From contig JAVDPC010000016.1 of the NCBI GenBank assembly GCA_031296915.1, forward strand, positions 1-64,000: DNA of 64,000 nucleotides, read 5' to 3'. Numbering within the stretch: the first letter of the stretch is position 1; the number at the start of each line of letters is the position of its first letter. Shown in pieces: positions 17,260-26,910 of this stretch. The notes beneath the pieces were generated by a model that ran no database searches, was not told the origin of the DNA, and saw only the letters and a program-made list of their open reading frames with translations. Position numbers and translations under genes: made by a program. This DNA comes from Cerasicoccus frondis (GTDB lineage: Bacteria; Verrucomicrobiota; Verrucomicrobiia; Opitutales; Cerasicoccaceae).

Positions 17260-19642
17260 TCATTGGGACCGGGGCGGCTGAGTGTCCCCGCTTTTTTTTA
17301 CCGGTCTCATCCTTGGGATACTGGACGCGGCTGTGCAGCATGTTCAACAAGGTGAAGCAGAAGCTGTCTCGGACTTTGCGGATTTGCGCCACCGTCATCG
17401 GCGCTTCGTCCAGTTGGCCGTCATCCAGACGCGCGCCAAAAATGCTGTCCACGAGCTCCTCCACGCTTTGCGGCGTGACTTTCTTCAAGCTGCGCGAGGC
17501 CGCTTCCACGGCGTCGGCAAAGAAAATAACGGCGCTTTCGAGCGTCTGTGGCTTGGGCCCCTCGTAGCGGAACGTGCTTTCGTCGACATCGTCGCGGCTG
17601 TCAAACGGCGGGTTCGACATGCCCGACTGGAGCGGCAGCACGGTTTGCTGCTGCCGGTTGCACGCCTTGCTGTAGAAATACTTGATCAGCGTCGTGCCGT
17701 GATGCTGGCGGATGATGTTGATGAACACCTCGGGCAGCTTGTGCTGCTTGGCCATGTCCACGCCTTCTTTGACGTGGCTCTTGATGATCAGGGCGCTCAT
17801 GGCCGGAGTCAGCTCGTCGTGCGGGTTGTAGCCCTCGTGCTGGTTTTCCGTAAAATACTCCGGCTTGACCATCTTGCCAATGTCGTGGAACAGGCTCGTC
17901 GCGCGGCAAAGCAGCGGGTTCGCGCCGATTTCGTTGGCGGCGCGTTCGGCTAGGTTGGCGACCATCAACGAATGGTGGTAGGTGCCCGGCGCCTCCATTT
18001 GCAGCTTGCGCAGGAGCGGGTGGTTAAAGTCCGTCAGCTCCAGCAGGGTGATGTCGGTGGTGTATTTAAAGAGATGCTCCAGGATCGGCAACAAGCCAAT
18101 GACAATGATCCCCGTGATCACACCGGCGCCAATCGAGGTCAGCACCATTTCGCCCACGGTGATCGGGTCCATCTGGTTCATGAAGCCCGAGAACGCCGAA
18201 ATCAGCGCCACCACGAGGCCCGAGATCAAGCTGGCCTTCATCAGCTTGCCGCGCAAACGCACGTCCCGCGCAAAGTAAATCGCCGCCATGCCGCCAATCA
18301 GGCTGACCAGGAAACTGTCAATCGACCCGCCCCACATCAACGAATGCAACGTGCTGACCGACAGAGACATTAGCGCGGCTGGACGCGGGCCCACCATGAT
18401 CGCCATGATGATGGCCCCCAGCGCAACCGGCGCTGCAAACGGCAGCAAGGCCATCAGGTTGGAATTACCGCCAAAGAGCGGCGTCTCCCCCAGTTGCTGG
18501 ATGAGGCGCAGGAAGATCAAATTGAGGATCAGCACAGTGGCGATCAGCCCCAAACGACGATTCGACCGACCATGGACCGAGAACACCGTCTGCATGAACA
18601 GGATGCCGCAGATCATGAGCACGATCGTCATCACTGAGCGTTGCACCAGCGTGGCGTTGAAGCCCCAGACAATCTCTGCGCTTTGGTTGAGTTGGTCGCG
18701 GTAGGCGGCGACCGCCTCCACCTGCTCGTCGGAAACGATGTTGCCAGGCTCCACGATCACCTGCCCCTGCTCGTAAAACACCTTGACGGGCTCGACGCCG
18801 GACGCCGCCTGCGCCTTGATGGCCTCCGTCGTGTCCGCGTCGTATTCGAGGTTCGGCTTCAGGCCCTCCTGAAAAATCCGGTAAAGCGCCCGCGAAAGCG
18901 CCAGATCACTCCCGATCCCCGCCAGATTGATGTTCAGAAGCCGCGCGGCTTCCTCCATGGACTGGATGTTGTCGCCCCGGCGGCCCACCACGACCAGCGG
19001 CACAATCGCCGAACCTTCAAGGTTGCTCTGTGCGTTGGGCGGCTGCTCAAACACCCCGTCGCGCATCACGTCGCGCAGCGCCAGGGCGCCCTCACGCAGG
19101 GTGGATTGACGCTCCACCGGCGTGGTCTTTTCCAGCAAAGTCGTCAAATCCTCGGCATTGACCATGAGGCCGGTTTCCGCGCCAAACGTCGCCGTAAACT
19201 GGTCAATGATCGGCGCCCACTCGTTGGGCGGCAGGTCCGCCAGCTTAGGCATCAGCTCGGTTTCGATTGCGGTGTTGAGCTGCTCGATGGTCTTGTTGAA
19301 GTTCTTGTAGGGCTCCGGGTCCAGCTTGTAGCGGGGCAGGACGCGCTGGCGCAGTTGCTCGCGCTTGTCCTGGGTGGCCAGATCGCTGACGTAGCTGAAG
19401 GGGAAGTCCGCCGCAATGCGCACATTGGCCGTCTGGTTCACCGCAATCGGCGGCCCAGCGGGAGATTGTCCGAGGAAACAGATGGTGATGATCGACACGG
19501 CGATCAGCACAAAAATACCGGCCGAGACGATCTGGCTCGTCTCGAAGAACGCCGCCGCTTTCTGCGGCTCCGCATCGCGCCGTTTCCGGCGCGCATCGGC
19601 GGCTTGCTGTTTTTTCGACTTTTTCTTGGGCAGAATGGTCAT
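17201..19642 (-). CDS. 7TM-HD (PgpH/YqfF-type) membrane phosphodiesterase
   Basis: 813 aa. Layout: one N-terminal helix (about 38-60), a long extracytoplasmic region to about residue 330, a 7-helix membrane block (to about 530), then a cytoplasmic HD domain. The HD motif FHDIGKMVKPEYF lies near residues 584-596, with downstream HEGYNPHDELT and RQHHGT blocks. In Firmicutes this family (PgpH) hydrolyses cyclic di-AMP; that specificity is assumed here, not shown. It lies between phoH and ybeY, a common neighbourhood. Confidence 0.92.
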   Translation of the reverse strand: MTILPKKKSKKQQAADARRKRRDAEPQKAAAFFETSQIVSAGIFVLIAVSIITICFLGQSPAGPPIAVNQTANVRIAADFPFSYVSDLATQDKREQLRQRVLPRYKLDPEPYKNFNKTIEQLNTAIETELMPKLADLPPNEWAPIIDQFTATFGAETGLMVNAEDLTTLLEKTTPVERQSTLREGALALRDVMRDGVFEQPPNAQSNLEGSAIVPLVVVGRRGDNIQSMEEAARLLNINLAGIGSDLALSRALYRIFQEGLKPNLEYDADTTEAIKAQAASGVEPVKVFYEQGQVIVEPGNIVSDEQVEAVAAYRDQLNQSAEIVWGFNATLVQRSVMTIVLMICGILFMQTVFSVHGRSNRRLGLIATVLILNLIFLRLIQQLGETPLFGGNSNLMALLPFAAPVALGAIIMAIMVGPRPAALMSLSVSTLHSLMWGGSIDSFLVSLIGGMAAIYFARDVRLRGKLMKASLISGLVVALISAFSGFMNQMDPITVGEMVLTSIGAGVITGIIVIGLLPILEHLFKYTTDITLLELTDFNHPLLRKLQMEAPGTYHHSLMVANLAERAANEIGANPLLCRATSLFHDIGKMVKPEYFTENQHEGYNPHDELTPAMSALIIKSHVKEGVDMAKQHKLPEVFINIIRQHHGTTLIKYFYSKACNRQQQTVLPLQSGMSNPPFDSRDDVDESTFRYEGPKPQTLESAVIFFADAVEAASRSLKKVTPQSVEELVDSIFGARLDDGQLDEAPMTVAQIRKVRDSFCFTLLNMLHSRVQYPKDETGKKKRGHSAAPVPMNEPATEAHAPNPSNKRTAV

Positions 19643-19672
19643 GAATTCCTTTCTGCAGCTCCAGCCAATCTA

Positions 19673-20641
19673 CTACCGGCTGGTCTGTTTCTCAAGGTTG
19701 CTTTTTTCGTAGGCCTGGATGATCCGGCTGACGAGCGGGTGACGGACGACGTCCATCGCGTCGAAGTAAAAGAGCTTGATGCCCTTGATGTTGGCGAGGA
19801 TTTGCACGGCCTGCTTGAGGCCCGACATCTTGGAGCGGGGAAGGTCCACCTGCGTAATGTCCCCCGTGATGATCATTTTCGATCCCTCGCCCAGGCGCGT
19901 CAGGAACATCATCATTTGTTCGTGGGTCGTGTTCTGCGCCTCGTCGAGGATTACGTAGGCATGGGAAAGCGTGCGGCCGCGCATGTAGGCCAGCGGGGCA
20001 ATTTCGATGAGGCTCTTTTCGCGCATTTTGGCGGCGTCCTCCTTGCCCATCATGTCGAACATCGCGTCGTAAATCGGGCGCAGGTAGGGGTCGAGCTTTT
20101 GCTCGAGTTCGCCCGGCAGGAAGCCCAGCGCCTCACCAGCCTCGACAGCTGGCCGAGTGATGATGATGCGCTTCACGTCGCCCTCTTGCAGCGCGTAGAG
20201 CGCGGCGGCCATGGCCAGGTAAGTCTTGCCCGTGCCCGCGGGGCCGATGCCGAAAACGACGTCGTTCTTCTGGATAAATTGCAGGTAGCGCTTCTGGTTG
20301 ATCGTCTTCGGGACGATGCTCGCCTTGCGCAAATTGAGGACCAACGGGTTGTTGAAGACCTCCATGACCTCCTCGCCGTCGCCACGCTCAAAGGTCTCCA
20401 AAATGTGCGAGAAGTCGTTGTTGGTCAGGTTGATGCCCTGACTGCGCGCGGTGTCAAGGGTCTTGAAAAAGTCCGTAGCGGCGGCCACATTGCCCTCGTC
20501 CCCCTCCAGTTCCAGCCAGTCTTCGCGGGTGACGATGCTGACGTCGAATGCTTTCTCCGCCCGGTTCAGGTTCTCCTCCTTGCTGCAATAGAGCGAACTC
20601 AAATGCCGGGGGCTGGTAAATTGAAGCTTTTCAGTAGCCAT
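19673..20641 (-). CDS. PhoH-family P-loop ATPase
   Basis: 322 aa cytoplasmic ATPase of the PhoH/YbeZ group, linked to RNA metabolism and usually found beside ybeY. Walker A is [12 protein letters not shown] near residue 131, followed by [19 protein letters not shown], the Walker B region [16 protein letters not shown], and [15 protein letters not shown]. The start lies 8 bases after the HIT gene stop and 30 bases separate its end from the 7TM-HD gene, so the three are one transcript. Confidence 0.95.
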   Translation of the reverse strand: MATEKLQFTSPRHLSSLYCSKEENLNRAEKAFDVSIVTREDWLELEGDEGNVAAATDFFKTLDTARSQGINLTNNDFSHILETFERGDGEEVMEVFNNPLVLNLRKASIVPKTINQKRYLQFIQKNDVVFGIGPAGTGKTYLAMAAALYALQEGDVKRIIITRPAVEAGEALGFLPGELEQKLDPYLRPIYDAMFDMMGKEDAAKMREKSLIEIAPLAYMRGRTLSHAYVILDEAQNTTHEQMMMFLTRLGEGSKMIITGDITQVDLPRSKMSGLKQAVQILANIKGIKLFYFDAMDVVRHPLVSRIIQAYEKSNLEKQTSR

Positions 20642-20649
20642 TTATGAAA

Positions 20650-21147
20650 TTAGACGGCGTGAGCCGGAGTGAACTCGCGCAGGCGCTCCCACATGCCGTC
20701 CATGCTTTCGGGCAAGACGCGGGTATCCCCCAGCACGGGCATGAAATTGGTGTCGCCGTTCCAGCGCGGAACGATGTGGCAATGCAAATGTTGTGGGATG
20801 CCAGCGCCAGCGGCGCCGCCGAAGTTGAAGCCCACATTGAACCCGTCCGGGCGCAGGGCGTCGGTCAAAATCTGCTGCCCCAACACAATGGTTTCCATGA
20901 GGTCCGCGCGCTCAGCGGCGGTCAGTTCAGCCAGTTGGGGAATTTCGCGATAAGGCGCGGCCAGCAGGTGCCCGGCGTTGTACGGAAACTTGTTCATGAC
21001 CAGAAATGAATGCTCGCCGCGCCAGACCAGGTGGTTCGCGCGGTCATCATCACTGGCCGGAATGCGGGTAAACGGGTTCCCGCCCTCATTTTCCGGTTTG
21101 GGGGCTTCGATGTAGGCCATGCGCCAATAGGCGTGCAGAGATTCCAT
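20650..21147 (-). CDS. HIT-family nucleotide hydrolase (Ap4A phosphorylase/hydrolase-like)
   Basis: 165 aa from the Met of MESLHAYWRMAYI; longer in-frame starts exist (21192) but this N-terminus matches the 'LWAPWRMEYI' start of the group. The histidine triad is QHLHCHIVPRWNGD, with HxHxxP near residues 119-125. FLVMNKFPYNAGHLLAAPYRE is the nucleotide-binding strand. It should cleave dinucleoside polyphosphates or related adenylated compounds. It is the first gene of the run that continues into phoH. Confidence 0.92.
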   Translation of the reverse strand: MESLHAYWRMAYIEAPKPENEGGNPFTRIPASDDDRANHLVWRGEHSFLVMNKFPYNAGHLLAAPYREIPQLAELTAAERADLMETIVLGQQILTDALRPDGFNVGFNFGGAAGAGIPQHLHCHIVPRWNGDTNFMPVLGDTRVLPESMDGMWERLREFTPAHAV

Positions 21148-22240
21148 CACTAAAGAGCTAATACAAAATTTTCGGAGGATGTAATAGAACAATCGGGCAT
21201 CTGGCTAGCTCAAACCATAGGTGGCAAAGTTGACGGTTTTCATAAGGAATTGTAGCTAGTTGATTGCCAAAATTGGACGACACTCACGACAAAAGCGTTC
21301 AACGCCACCCGGAAAAACGTCGGCCCAAAGCAACCAATGCGGCGCCAGAAACCAAACGACGCTCTGGGCGCATTTCTCTCGGACCAGGAAAACCGCATGC
21401 CATCTCTAGCATAAAAACCAGGAAGACTACGACCTAAGTCGTTGATCATCAGCTTCAATTAATAGTAAGAGCCACTCACTATTAATATTCACAAGTTCAC
21501 ATAAAAGTATTGTGTTCGCCGCCCGCATCGCTAGTATCTGTGCGTTCACTTATCCTATAATCCATGAACCGCCATCCTCCCATGAAGAAACCGCATCCGA
21601 ACTAACGCCCTGGGACGTCATACACGACGTCCCACCCCGCCCACCTGCAATATCCCAGCGCCGTAGTCACTCGCAACGGGGCGCCCATTCGCGGATAAAA
21701 TCCATTCTGCGACGCCCCCGGACTGTAAATTCGCCAATCAGGCTGAAGCGTCGCCGGGCCATTGATGCCACAGGTGTGCGGCAACTCCGTTCGGCAGGCT
21801 CGTCGCAGCGACGACCGCAAACGCCTCTATCGGCGTTTGCCAGAATGCCCTATGCGTTCATTGACAGTTTTTCCCACTTGAGAGCCCCCCCCTCCCCCGC
21901 TCCAAACTCCATGCGAGCTTGCTTCCACAGAATCAAACTAGAGGCAAAATTCGCTATTTCGTTACCAATAAAGGCTTTCAGCCCCTAAAATTAATTAGCT
22001 AATAACAAACTTCGCTATAGCGTTCATCACAGGGGCACAAACGCTTCCTCACAAAGCTACAGTTTGCGATAAGATAAATCTCAATATATATACGCACATC
22101 AATGCAGGACCAAAGACCCACAATACATTAGTAATAGGATTGATGAGCTGGCAAAACCCATCATTTAGTAGTGTTTAAATTGTAAGGGCGCTACTGCATT
22201 TTATTGATTAATTAACAACAGTCAGCTAACTTAATAATTC
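21148..22240. other. Gene-poor 1.1 kb region with a GC-rich island
   Basis: No convincing gene is seen. The edges (about 21430-21600 and 21950-22240) are AT-rich and probably include the promoter of the regulator at 22241. The GC-rich centre (21600-21850) has a minus-strand frame ending at 21602 that reads ATLQPDWRIYSPGASQNGFY and RWAGWDVVYDV, which looks protein-like and could be a gene remnant. A perfect 8-bp hairpin (GGGACGTC atacac GACGTCCC) is at 21612-21633, at the end of that frame. Confidence 0.4.
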
Positions 22241-22885
22241 ATGAAACGCGTAGTTATTATTGAAGATCAGACGATCCTGAGGGAATTTACGCGAGCGCTC
22301 GTTGAGAACTCCCCCATGCTGGAACTGGTTGGTGAAACTGGTGACGGCATTGAAGGCTATAATCTGGTGGAACGATTAAAGCCTGACCTGTTAATCCTGG
22401 ACGTTGTCTTGCCTGGCCTGAATGGGGTCAGCGTGATGAAACGCCTAAAAAAAGAGCAGCCCGACATTTATGTCCTGGGCTTCTCATCCTTCCACAACAA
22501 GAGCCTGGTGAGGCAGATGATCGAGGCAGGCGCCAACGGTCTCGTACAAAAGACCGAGAGCCTGGAAATCCTCGAAACAGCGATCAAAAAGGTTGCCGAA
22601 GGCCAGACCTACTTCAGCCCGAACATTGCGGAAATCATGCGCGAGCTCATGCTCAACCCAAACCGCACATCGACACTGGAAGACCTGACCAACCGCGAAG
22701 TCGAAATCCTCAAGCTCATCGCCGAAAGCTTCAGCAACAAGGAAATCGCCTCCAAGCTTTGCATCAGCATTAAAACCGCAGAAACGCATCGCAACCGCAT
22801 CATCTCCAAGCTCAACATCCATGACGCTCCAGGCCTGACCCGCTTCGCGATCGCCAACGGCTTGGTCAGCGTGTTTGGAGACTAG
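22241..22885 (+). CDS. NarL/FixJ-type response regulator
   Basis: 214 aa. Receiver domain with acidic D9, phospho-acceptor D54 in LLILDVVLPG and conserved Lys in GLVQKTES. A LuxR-type helix-turn-helix follows (LTNREVEILKLIAESFSNKE ... TVETH-like KTAETHRNRIISKLNI, about residues 147-192). No sensor kinase is adjacent, so it is an orphan in this window. A strong terminator follows at 22922. Confidence 0.95.
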   Translation: MKRVVIIEDQTILREFTRALVENSPMLELVGETGDGIEGYNLVERLKPDLLILDVVLPGLNGVSVMKRLKKEQPDIYVLGFSSFHNKSLVRQMIEAGANGLVQKTESLEILETAIKKVAEGQTYFSPNIAEIMRELMLNPNRTSTLEDLTNREVEILKLIAESFSNKEIASKLCISIKTAETHRNRIISKLNIHDAPGLTRFAIANGLVSVFGD

Positions 22886-22921
22886 ATCCGAGCAGAATTT
22901 TATCCTGCCTGTATAGCTGCT

Positions 22922-22961
22922 GAGCACAAAGCCATTTGGCTTTGTGCTCTTCTTTTGCCTG
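22922..22961 (+). terminator. Rho-independent terminator
   Basis: A perfect 12-bp stem (GAGCACAAAGCC / GGCTTTGTGCTC, 22922-22933 and 22938-22949) with a 4-base loop is followed by TCTTCTTTTG. It ends the NarL-type regulator transcript. The stem core GCACAAAGC is the same as in the terminator at 24161. Confidence 0.88.
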
Positions 22962-23468
22962 TTAATCAGTGGGCGATTTCCCAACCACCAATTGGACGCC
23001 CTGCGACTTGGCATAAGCCAGCCCAACTGGATCAGCCCCGGAAGAGTTGAGCACGCCAAACACCACGCCCAGATAGTTGTGAGCGCCGACGTATTCCTTG
23101 TCCACCACCGCATTGTTCACCCCTTGTGTTACCCAGCTTGAGCCGACTTTGCGGATGAGTTGGTGGCTGACCAAGTCGCCGGATTTATCGAGGTATACAG
23201 CCATCATCCCCGGTTCCAGCTCGTCGTAGCGCGCCCTCTCCACGAGCAGCACCGAGCCTTCTCCAAAGTAAGGCAGCATCGACTGCCCACTGCCCAGCAT
23301 GACGACCCACGAGGGATTCTGCCTGGCAACCGATAGCGCGTCGTCAATCACCCGGCTAAGCGGGACATTGGTGGTCAAGTTAACCTCGGTTAGTTGAGCG
23401 GACATTGCTTGCGGGCTAAACCACAGCAAAAGCAGGATAAGTGATGAATGCAGGAATGGCTTTTTCAT
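22962..23468 (-). CDS. Exported S26-like (signal peptidase-type) protein
   Basis: 168 aa from the Met of MKKPFLHSSLILLLL; an upstream in-frame start (23624) would bury the signal peptide. Signal peptide ends near QAMSAQ. The mature part has the S26 peptidase core: GSGQSMLPYFGEGSVLLVE with S63 at the nucleophile position, ELEPGMMAVYLDKSGDLVSHQLI with H102 where SipW/archaeal-type enzymes use His instead of Lys, and NNAVVDKEYV with a candidate Asp (D123). Unlike true signal peptidases it appears secreted rather than membrane-anchored. It is divergently paired with a related lipoprotein at 23714. Confidence 0.75.
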   Translation of the reverse strand: MKKPFLHSSLILLLLWFSPQAMSAQLTEVNLTTNVPLSRVIDDALSVARQNPSWVVMLGSGQSMLPYFGEGSVLLVERARYDELEPGMMAVYLDKSGDLVSHQLIRKVGSSWVTQGVNNAVVDKEYVGAHNYLGVVFGVLNSSGADPVGLAYAKSQGVQLVVGKSPTD

Positions 23469-23713
23469 ACCATAACAAATAGCACAGACACCAGCGCTTG
23501 GTAATTCACACTGCGTTGTATTTTTAAGATGAAATTTATGTAAATAACGCCGGGAAATGTCTCGAAAAAATATTATATACAATGGAGTCCGCGCGTTAAA
23601 ATCCATCAAGCACGCAAGAGCCAAATGGCCCTATGGCGCCAACTAAAGATCAATTGAGCCAACTACTTCATTCTGCGGTTAGACACTGCCACTAAACTGC
23701 GATATAATGAACC

Positions 23714-24151
23714 ATGCACCACGCCTGGATAACGGTTGTCGCCACGCTGATTTACCTCATCATCTGCACTGGTTGTGCGACGGAAGAAACAGCCCCTCCC
23801 CCCATTCCGGAGTCTCCGCTTTCCTTTCGCAGTTCCAGTCATGCGGCGCGCATAGTCGAGCGGCAACAGGAGGGCCGCGTCAGCGCTCCAGCCGAAGGCG
23901 CCTCCATGCAGCCCCTGTATGCGAACAACACCTACCTGGTCATCACGCCAATCGCATACAGTGAGCTGCAACCCGGCATGCTCATTGCCTATCGGAACCT
24001 GTCAGGCCGACGCGTGGTTCATCGGCTCGTCGAGATGGAAGACGGCTACTGGACAGCCCAGGGCATTAATAACGAATTCGAAGACGCCGACTACGTGACG
24101 CCGCATAACCTGATCGGCGTCGTCTATGGCTCTTTCGTCGCCGACCGCTAA
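23714..24151 (+). CDS. S26-like lipoprotein, partner of the gene at 22962
   Basis: 145 aa. The signal peptide ends in LIICTGC, so Cys21 is the likely lipid site. The S26-like core is PAEGASMQPLYANNTYLVI (S64 at the nucleophile position), ELQPGMLIAYRNLSGRRVVHRLV (H103, the SipW-type His), and NNEFEDADYV (Asp124 candidate), then GVVYGSF. It resembles the product at 22962 through the whole core. Either a small extracytoplasmic protease or a non-catalytic relative. The ORF ends just before a terminator. Confidence 0.75.
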   Translation: MHHAWITVVATLIYLIICTGCATEETAPPPIPESPLSFRSSSHAARIVERQQEGRVSAPAEGASMQPLYANNTYLVITPIAYSELQPGMLIAYRNLSGRRVVHRLVEMEDGYWTAQGINNEFEDADYVTPHNLIGVVYGSFVADR

Positions 24152-24160
24152 GCTGGCTTC

Positions 24161-24195
24161 GCTTTGTGCTTTCATTTTCGGGCACAAAGCTTTTT
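24161..24195 (+). terminator. Rho-independent terminator
   Basis: Stem GCTTTGTGC (24161-24169) / GCACAAAGC (24182-24190) with a 12-base loop, followed by TTTTT. It separates the S26-like lipoprotein gene from the M16 peptidase gene. Confidence 0.8.
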
Positions 24196-24205
24196 CCTCC
24201 CCCGC

Positions 24206-26767
24206 ATGCCCGATCACTCCGCCAACGCCGACCTCATCGACGCGCTCGCCCAGGAAACCATTCACCGCTACCAACTCGCCAACGGCCTGACCGTCGTCCA
24301 CAAGGAAGACCGCTCCGCCGAGCTCATTTCCGTGCAAACGTGGGTCAAAACCGGCAGCATCCACGAGGGCGCCATGCTCGGCGCCGGCCTCTCCCATTAC
24401 CTGGAGCACCTGCTCTTTAAAGGCACCGAAAAGCGCGGCCCGCTCGACATCAGCCGCGAGATCAACGGCTGCGGCGGCTACATCAACGCCTACACCACTT
24501 TCGACCGCACGGTCTACTACATCGACGGTCCGTCCAACGCCGCAGGCACGATCTTCGACGTCCTCGCCGACATGTCGCTCAACGCCTCACTGCCCGAAGA
24601 GGAAATCATCCGCGAGCGCGACGTCATCCTGCGCGAGATCGACATGGGCCTCGACGACCCCGACCGCCGCCTGTTCCACACCTTCGCGCATACCGCCTTC
24701 CGCGAGCACCCTTACCGCCACCCCGTCATCGGCCACCGCCCGCTCTTTGAAGGCGTGACGCCCAATGACCTGCGCAGCTATTACCACGGCCGCTATGCGC
24801 CGAACAACCTCGTGCTCGTCGTTGTCGGCGCCGTCTCGGAAGCCGAATGCCGCGAGTTGGCGGACAAGCATTTTGGGCAGAAGCCCATGCGGCAGCTCGC
24901 CCCCGCCTACGTGCCCAGCGAGCCCGCGCAACTCGCCCCCCGCGAAAACCGCGCTACGGGCGATTTCAACATCGTCCGCGGCTTCATCGGCTTTAAAGTC
25001 CCCGGCCTCGCCGCGACAGACGCCCCGGCGCTCGACGTCCTCGCTCGCCTGCTAGGCAACGGCGCCAGCTCCTGGCTCTGGCAAAGCCTCCGCGAAAAAC
25101 AACGCCTCGTGCACAACATTTCCGCCGGCTGCTGGAACCCCGGCGAACACGGCCTGTTCTGGATCAGCTACCTGTGCGACCCCGGCAAACGCGAGGCCGT
25201 CGAAACCGCCATCCGCAGTGAGCTGGCCATTGCCCAGACCCGCCCGCCCCAGCCCGAGGAGCTCGCCAAAATCGTCCGCCAATCCCTCGTGGGCGAAGTC
25301 AATTCTCGCAAAACCGTCAGCGGCCAGGCAGCGCGCCTGGGCTCAGCGGAAGTCGTCGCTGGCGACCTCGGGTTCCCGCAGCAACACCTGCGCCGCCTCG
25401 CTCAGCTCACGCCAGACCAAATCATCCACGCCGCCAGCCGCTACCTGATCGAAACCCGCGAAACCGCAGCCTCGATTGAACCGACGCCCGTCGCCGTCAG
25501 CGCGCCTTCGATCAACACCGGCGCTGGCCTGCCCGACTTTGAGGAAGTCACCTTCAAAAATGGCGCCCGCCTGTTCCTGCAAAACGGCGGCAGCGTGCCC
25601 AAGACCCACGTCCGCTTCGTCTCCCGTGGCGGCCCGCTCTGGGACCCCGCTGGCCAACGCGGCGCGACCGGCGTCTTCGCCACCCTCCTCGCCCGCGACA
25701 CCACCAAGCGCACCGCCGCCGAAGTCGCCACCGTCATCGAATCCGTGGGCGGCTCGTTTGACGAACACGTCGGCAACAACACCTTTGGCCTCTCCCTGGA
25801 AACCCTCAGCGGAGACTTCCCCCTCGCCGCCGAACTCCTCAGCGACGCCCTTCACCACGCGGCCTACCTCCCGGCCACTTTCGAGATCGAGCGCGACGCG
25901 CAGATCGCTTCGCTTCAGGAAGATGACGACGAGGTCCTCGAATGGAGCCGCCGCCAACTGCGCACCAAATACTTCGGCGCTCATCCTTACGCCGTCGATT
26001 ACCTCGGGCTCGAAAGCGACCTCAAGACGCTGACGCCCGACCACATGCGCGCGCTCGCAGGCCAACTTCTCGCCGGCCCCAACGCCCTGCTCGCCGTCAC
26101 GGGTCAATTCGACCGCAATGCCGTCGTCAACACCCTTGGGCCCATCCTCGAAGCGCTGCCAGCGGAGTTCGCCAACGCCCCGTGCCCCGCCCACAACGCT
26201 CCGGCGGAAACTGGGTCCATAACCCTCCAGCGCGACCGCGAGCAAGCCATCGTCCTCGTCGCCTATCCGGACAGCGGCGTCGCAAATTTCGAAAACTACT
26301 TGGCGGGCGAGGCGCTCGATGAGCTCTTCAGCGGCATGTCCAGCCAGCTCTTCCAAAAAGTCCGCGAAGAGAAAGGCATGGCTTACTTTGTCGGCTCCCA
26401 ACGGATGCTGGGGCTCAACTGCGGCATGTTCTCCTTCTACGCTGGCACCAGCAAACAGCAGGCGGACGAGGTGGAGCGCGAAATCCTGGCCGAAGTCGAG
26501 CGCGCCCGCGCTGGCGGCTTTACCGGGCAGGAATGGTCGGCCTGCAAAACCCGGCTGACCGTGCGCCGCGCCCAGGGCCAACAATCCCCCGGCTCCAGGG
26601 CGATGCACGCCTGCCTGAGCGCGCTTTATGGTCAATCGGTGAACGCCTGGCGTGATTATCCTGACCAAGTGCGCAAATTAAGCCTCGATCAGCTGACGGC
26701 GTTCGCCACCGAACGCTTCACCGAGGATAAGCGTCTGATCCTGAAGACCTTGCCCGGCAAAGCCTGA
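24206..26767 (+). CDS. Two-domain M16 zinc peptidase
   Basis: 853 aa from ATG 24206 (in-frame upstream ATG at 24164 lies inside the terminator hairpin). The first M16 domain has the inverted zinc motif HYLEH (H64, E67, H68) within GLSHYLEHLLFKGTEKRG, with the distal acidic ligand in the ERDVILREIDMG helix. The second M16 repeat starts near FKNGARLFLQNGG; in place of HxxEH it has GATGVFATLLARDT, so it is the inactive half that closes the chamber. No signal peptide is visible. Likely a pitrilysin/PqqL-type oligopeptidase. Confidence 0.93.
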   Translation: MPDHSANADLIDALAQETIHRYQLANGLTVVHKEDRSAELISVQTWVKTGSIHEGAMLGAGLSHYLEHLLFKGTEKRGPLDISREINGCGGYINAYTTFDRTVYYIDGPSNAAGTIFDVLADMSLNASLPEEEIIRERDVILREIDMGLDDPDRRLFHTFAHTAFREHPYRHPVIGHRPLFEGVTPNDLRSYYHGRYAPNNLVLVVVGAVSEAECRELADKHFGQKPMRQLAPAYVPSEPAQLAPRENRATGDFNIVRGFIGFKVPGLAATDAPALDVLARLLGNGASSWLWQSLREKQRLVHNISAGCWNPGEHGLFWISYLCDPGKREAVETAIRSELAIAQTRPPQPEELAKIVRQSLVGEVNSRKTVSGQAARLGSAEVVAGDLGFPQQHLRRLAQLTPDQIIHAASRYLIETRETAASIEPTPVAVSAPSINTGAGLPDFEEVTFKNGARLFLQNGGSVPKTHVRFVSRGGPLWDPAGQRGATGVFATLLARDTTKRTAAEVATVIESVGGSFDEHVGNNTFGLSLETLSGDFPLAAELLSDALHHAAYLPATFEIERDAQIASLQEDDDEVLEWSRRQLRTKYFGAHPYAVDYLGLESDLKTLTPDHMRALAGQLLAGPNALLAVTGQFDRNAVVNTLGPILEALPAEFANAPCPAHNAPAETGSITLQRDREQAIVLVAYPDSGVANFENYLAGEALDELFSGMSSQLFQKVREEKGMAYFVGSQRMLGLNCGMFSFYAGTSKQQADEVEREILAEVERARAGGFTGQEWSACKTRLTVRRAQGQQSPGSRAMHACLSALYGQSVNAWRDYPDQVRKLSLDQLTAFATERFTEDKRLILKTLPGKA

Positions 26768-26910
26768 TCGACAGCACAGTAAACAGAGCCCGAAGCTCTG
26801 TGACGCGGAGGTTAAACTTCGCCGACGGAAAGCGCATCACCTTGAGTTTTCTGGCGATTTTTGCTGGTTTGAGCGACGCTCGCACGCAATTTGCTCAGCC
26901 AAGGTCAGGC

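Noticed and set aside
18641..20647. 668-aa plus-strand ORF
   Set aside because: Antisense to the 7TM-HD and phoH genes, which have clear motifs; the ORF is Arg/Asp/His/Leu-rich as expected for a shadow.
21512..21988. 158-aa plus-strand ORF
   Set aside because: Composition is Arg/Ser/Pro-rich like an antisense frame, it starts in AT-rich non-coding DNA and has no recognisable domain.
26783..26801. Small hairpin after the M16 gene (ACAGAGC / GCTCTGT)
   Set aside because: No T-run follows on either strand, so I did not call it a terminator.
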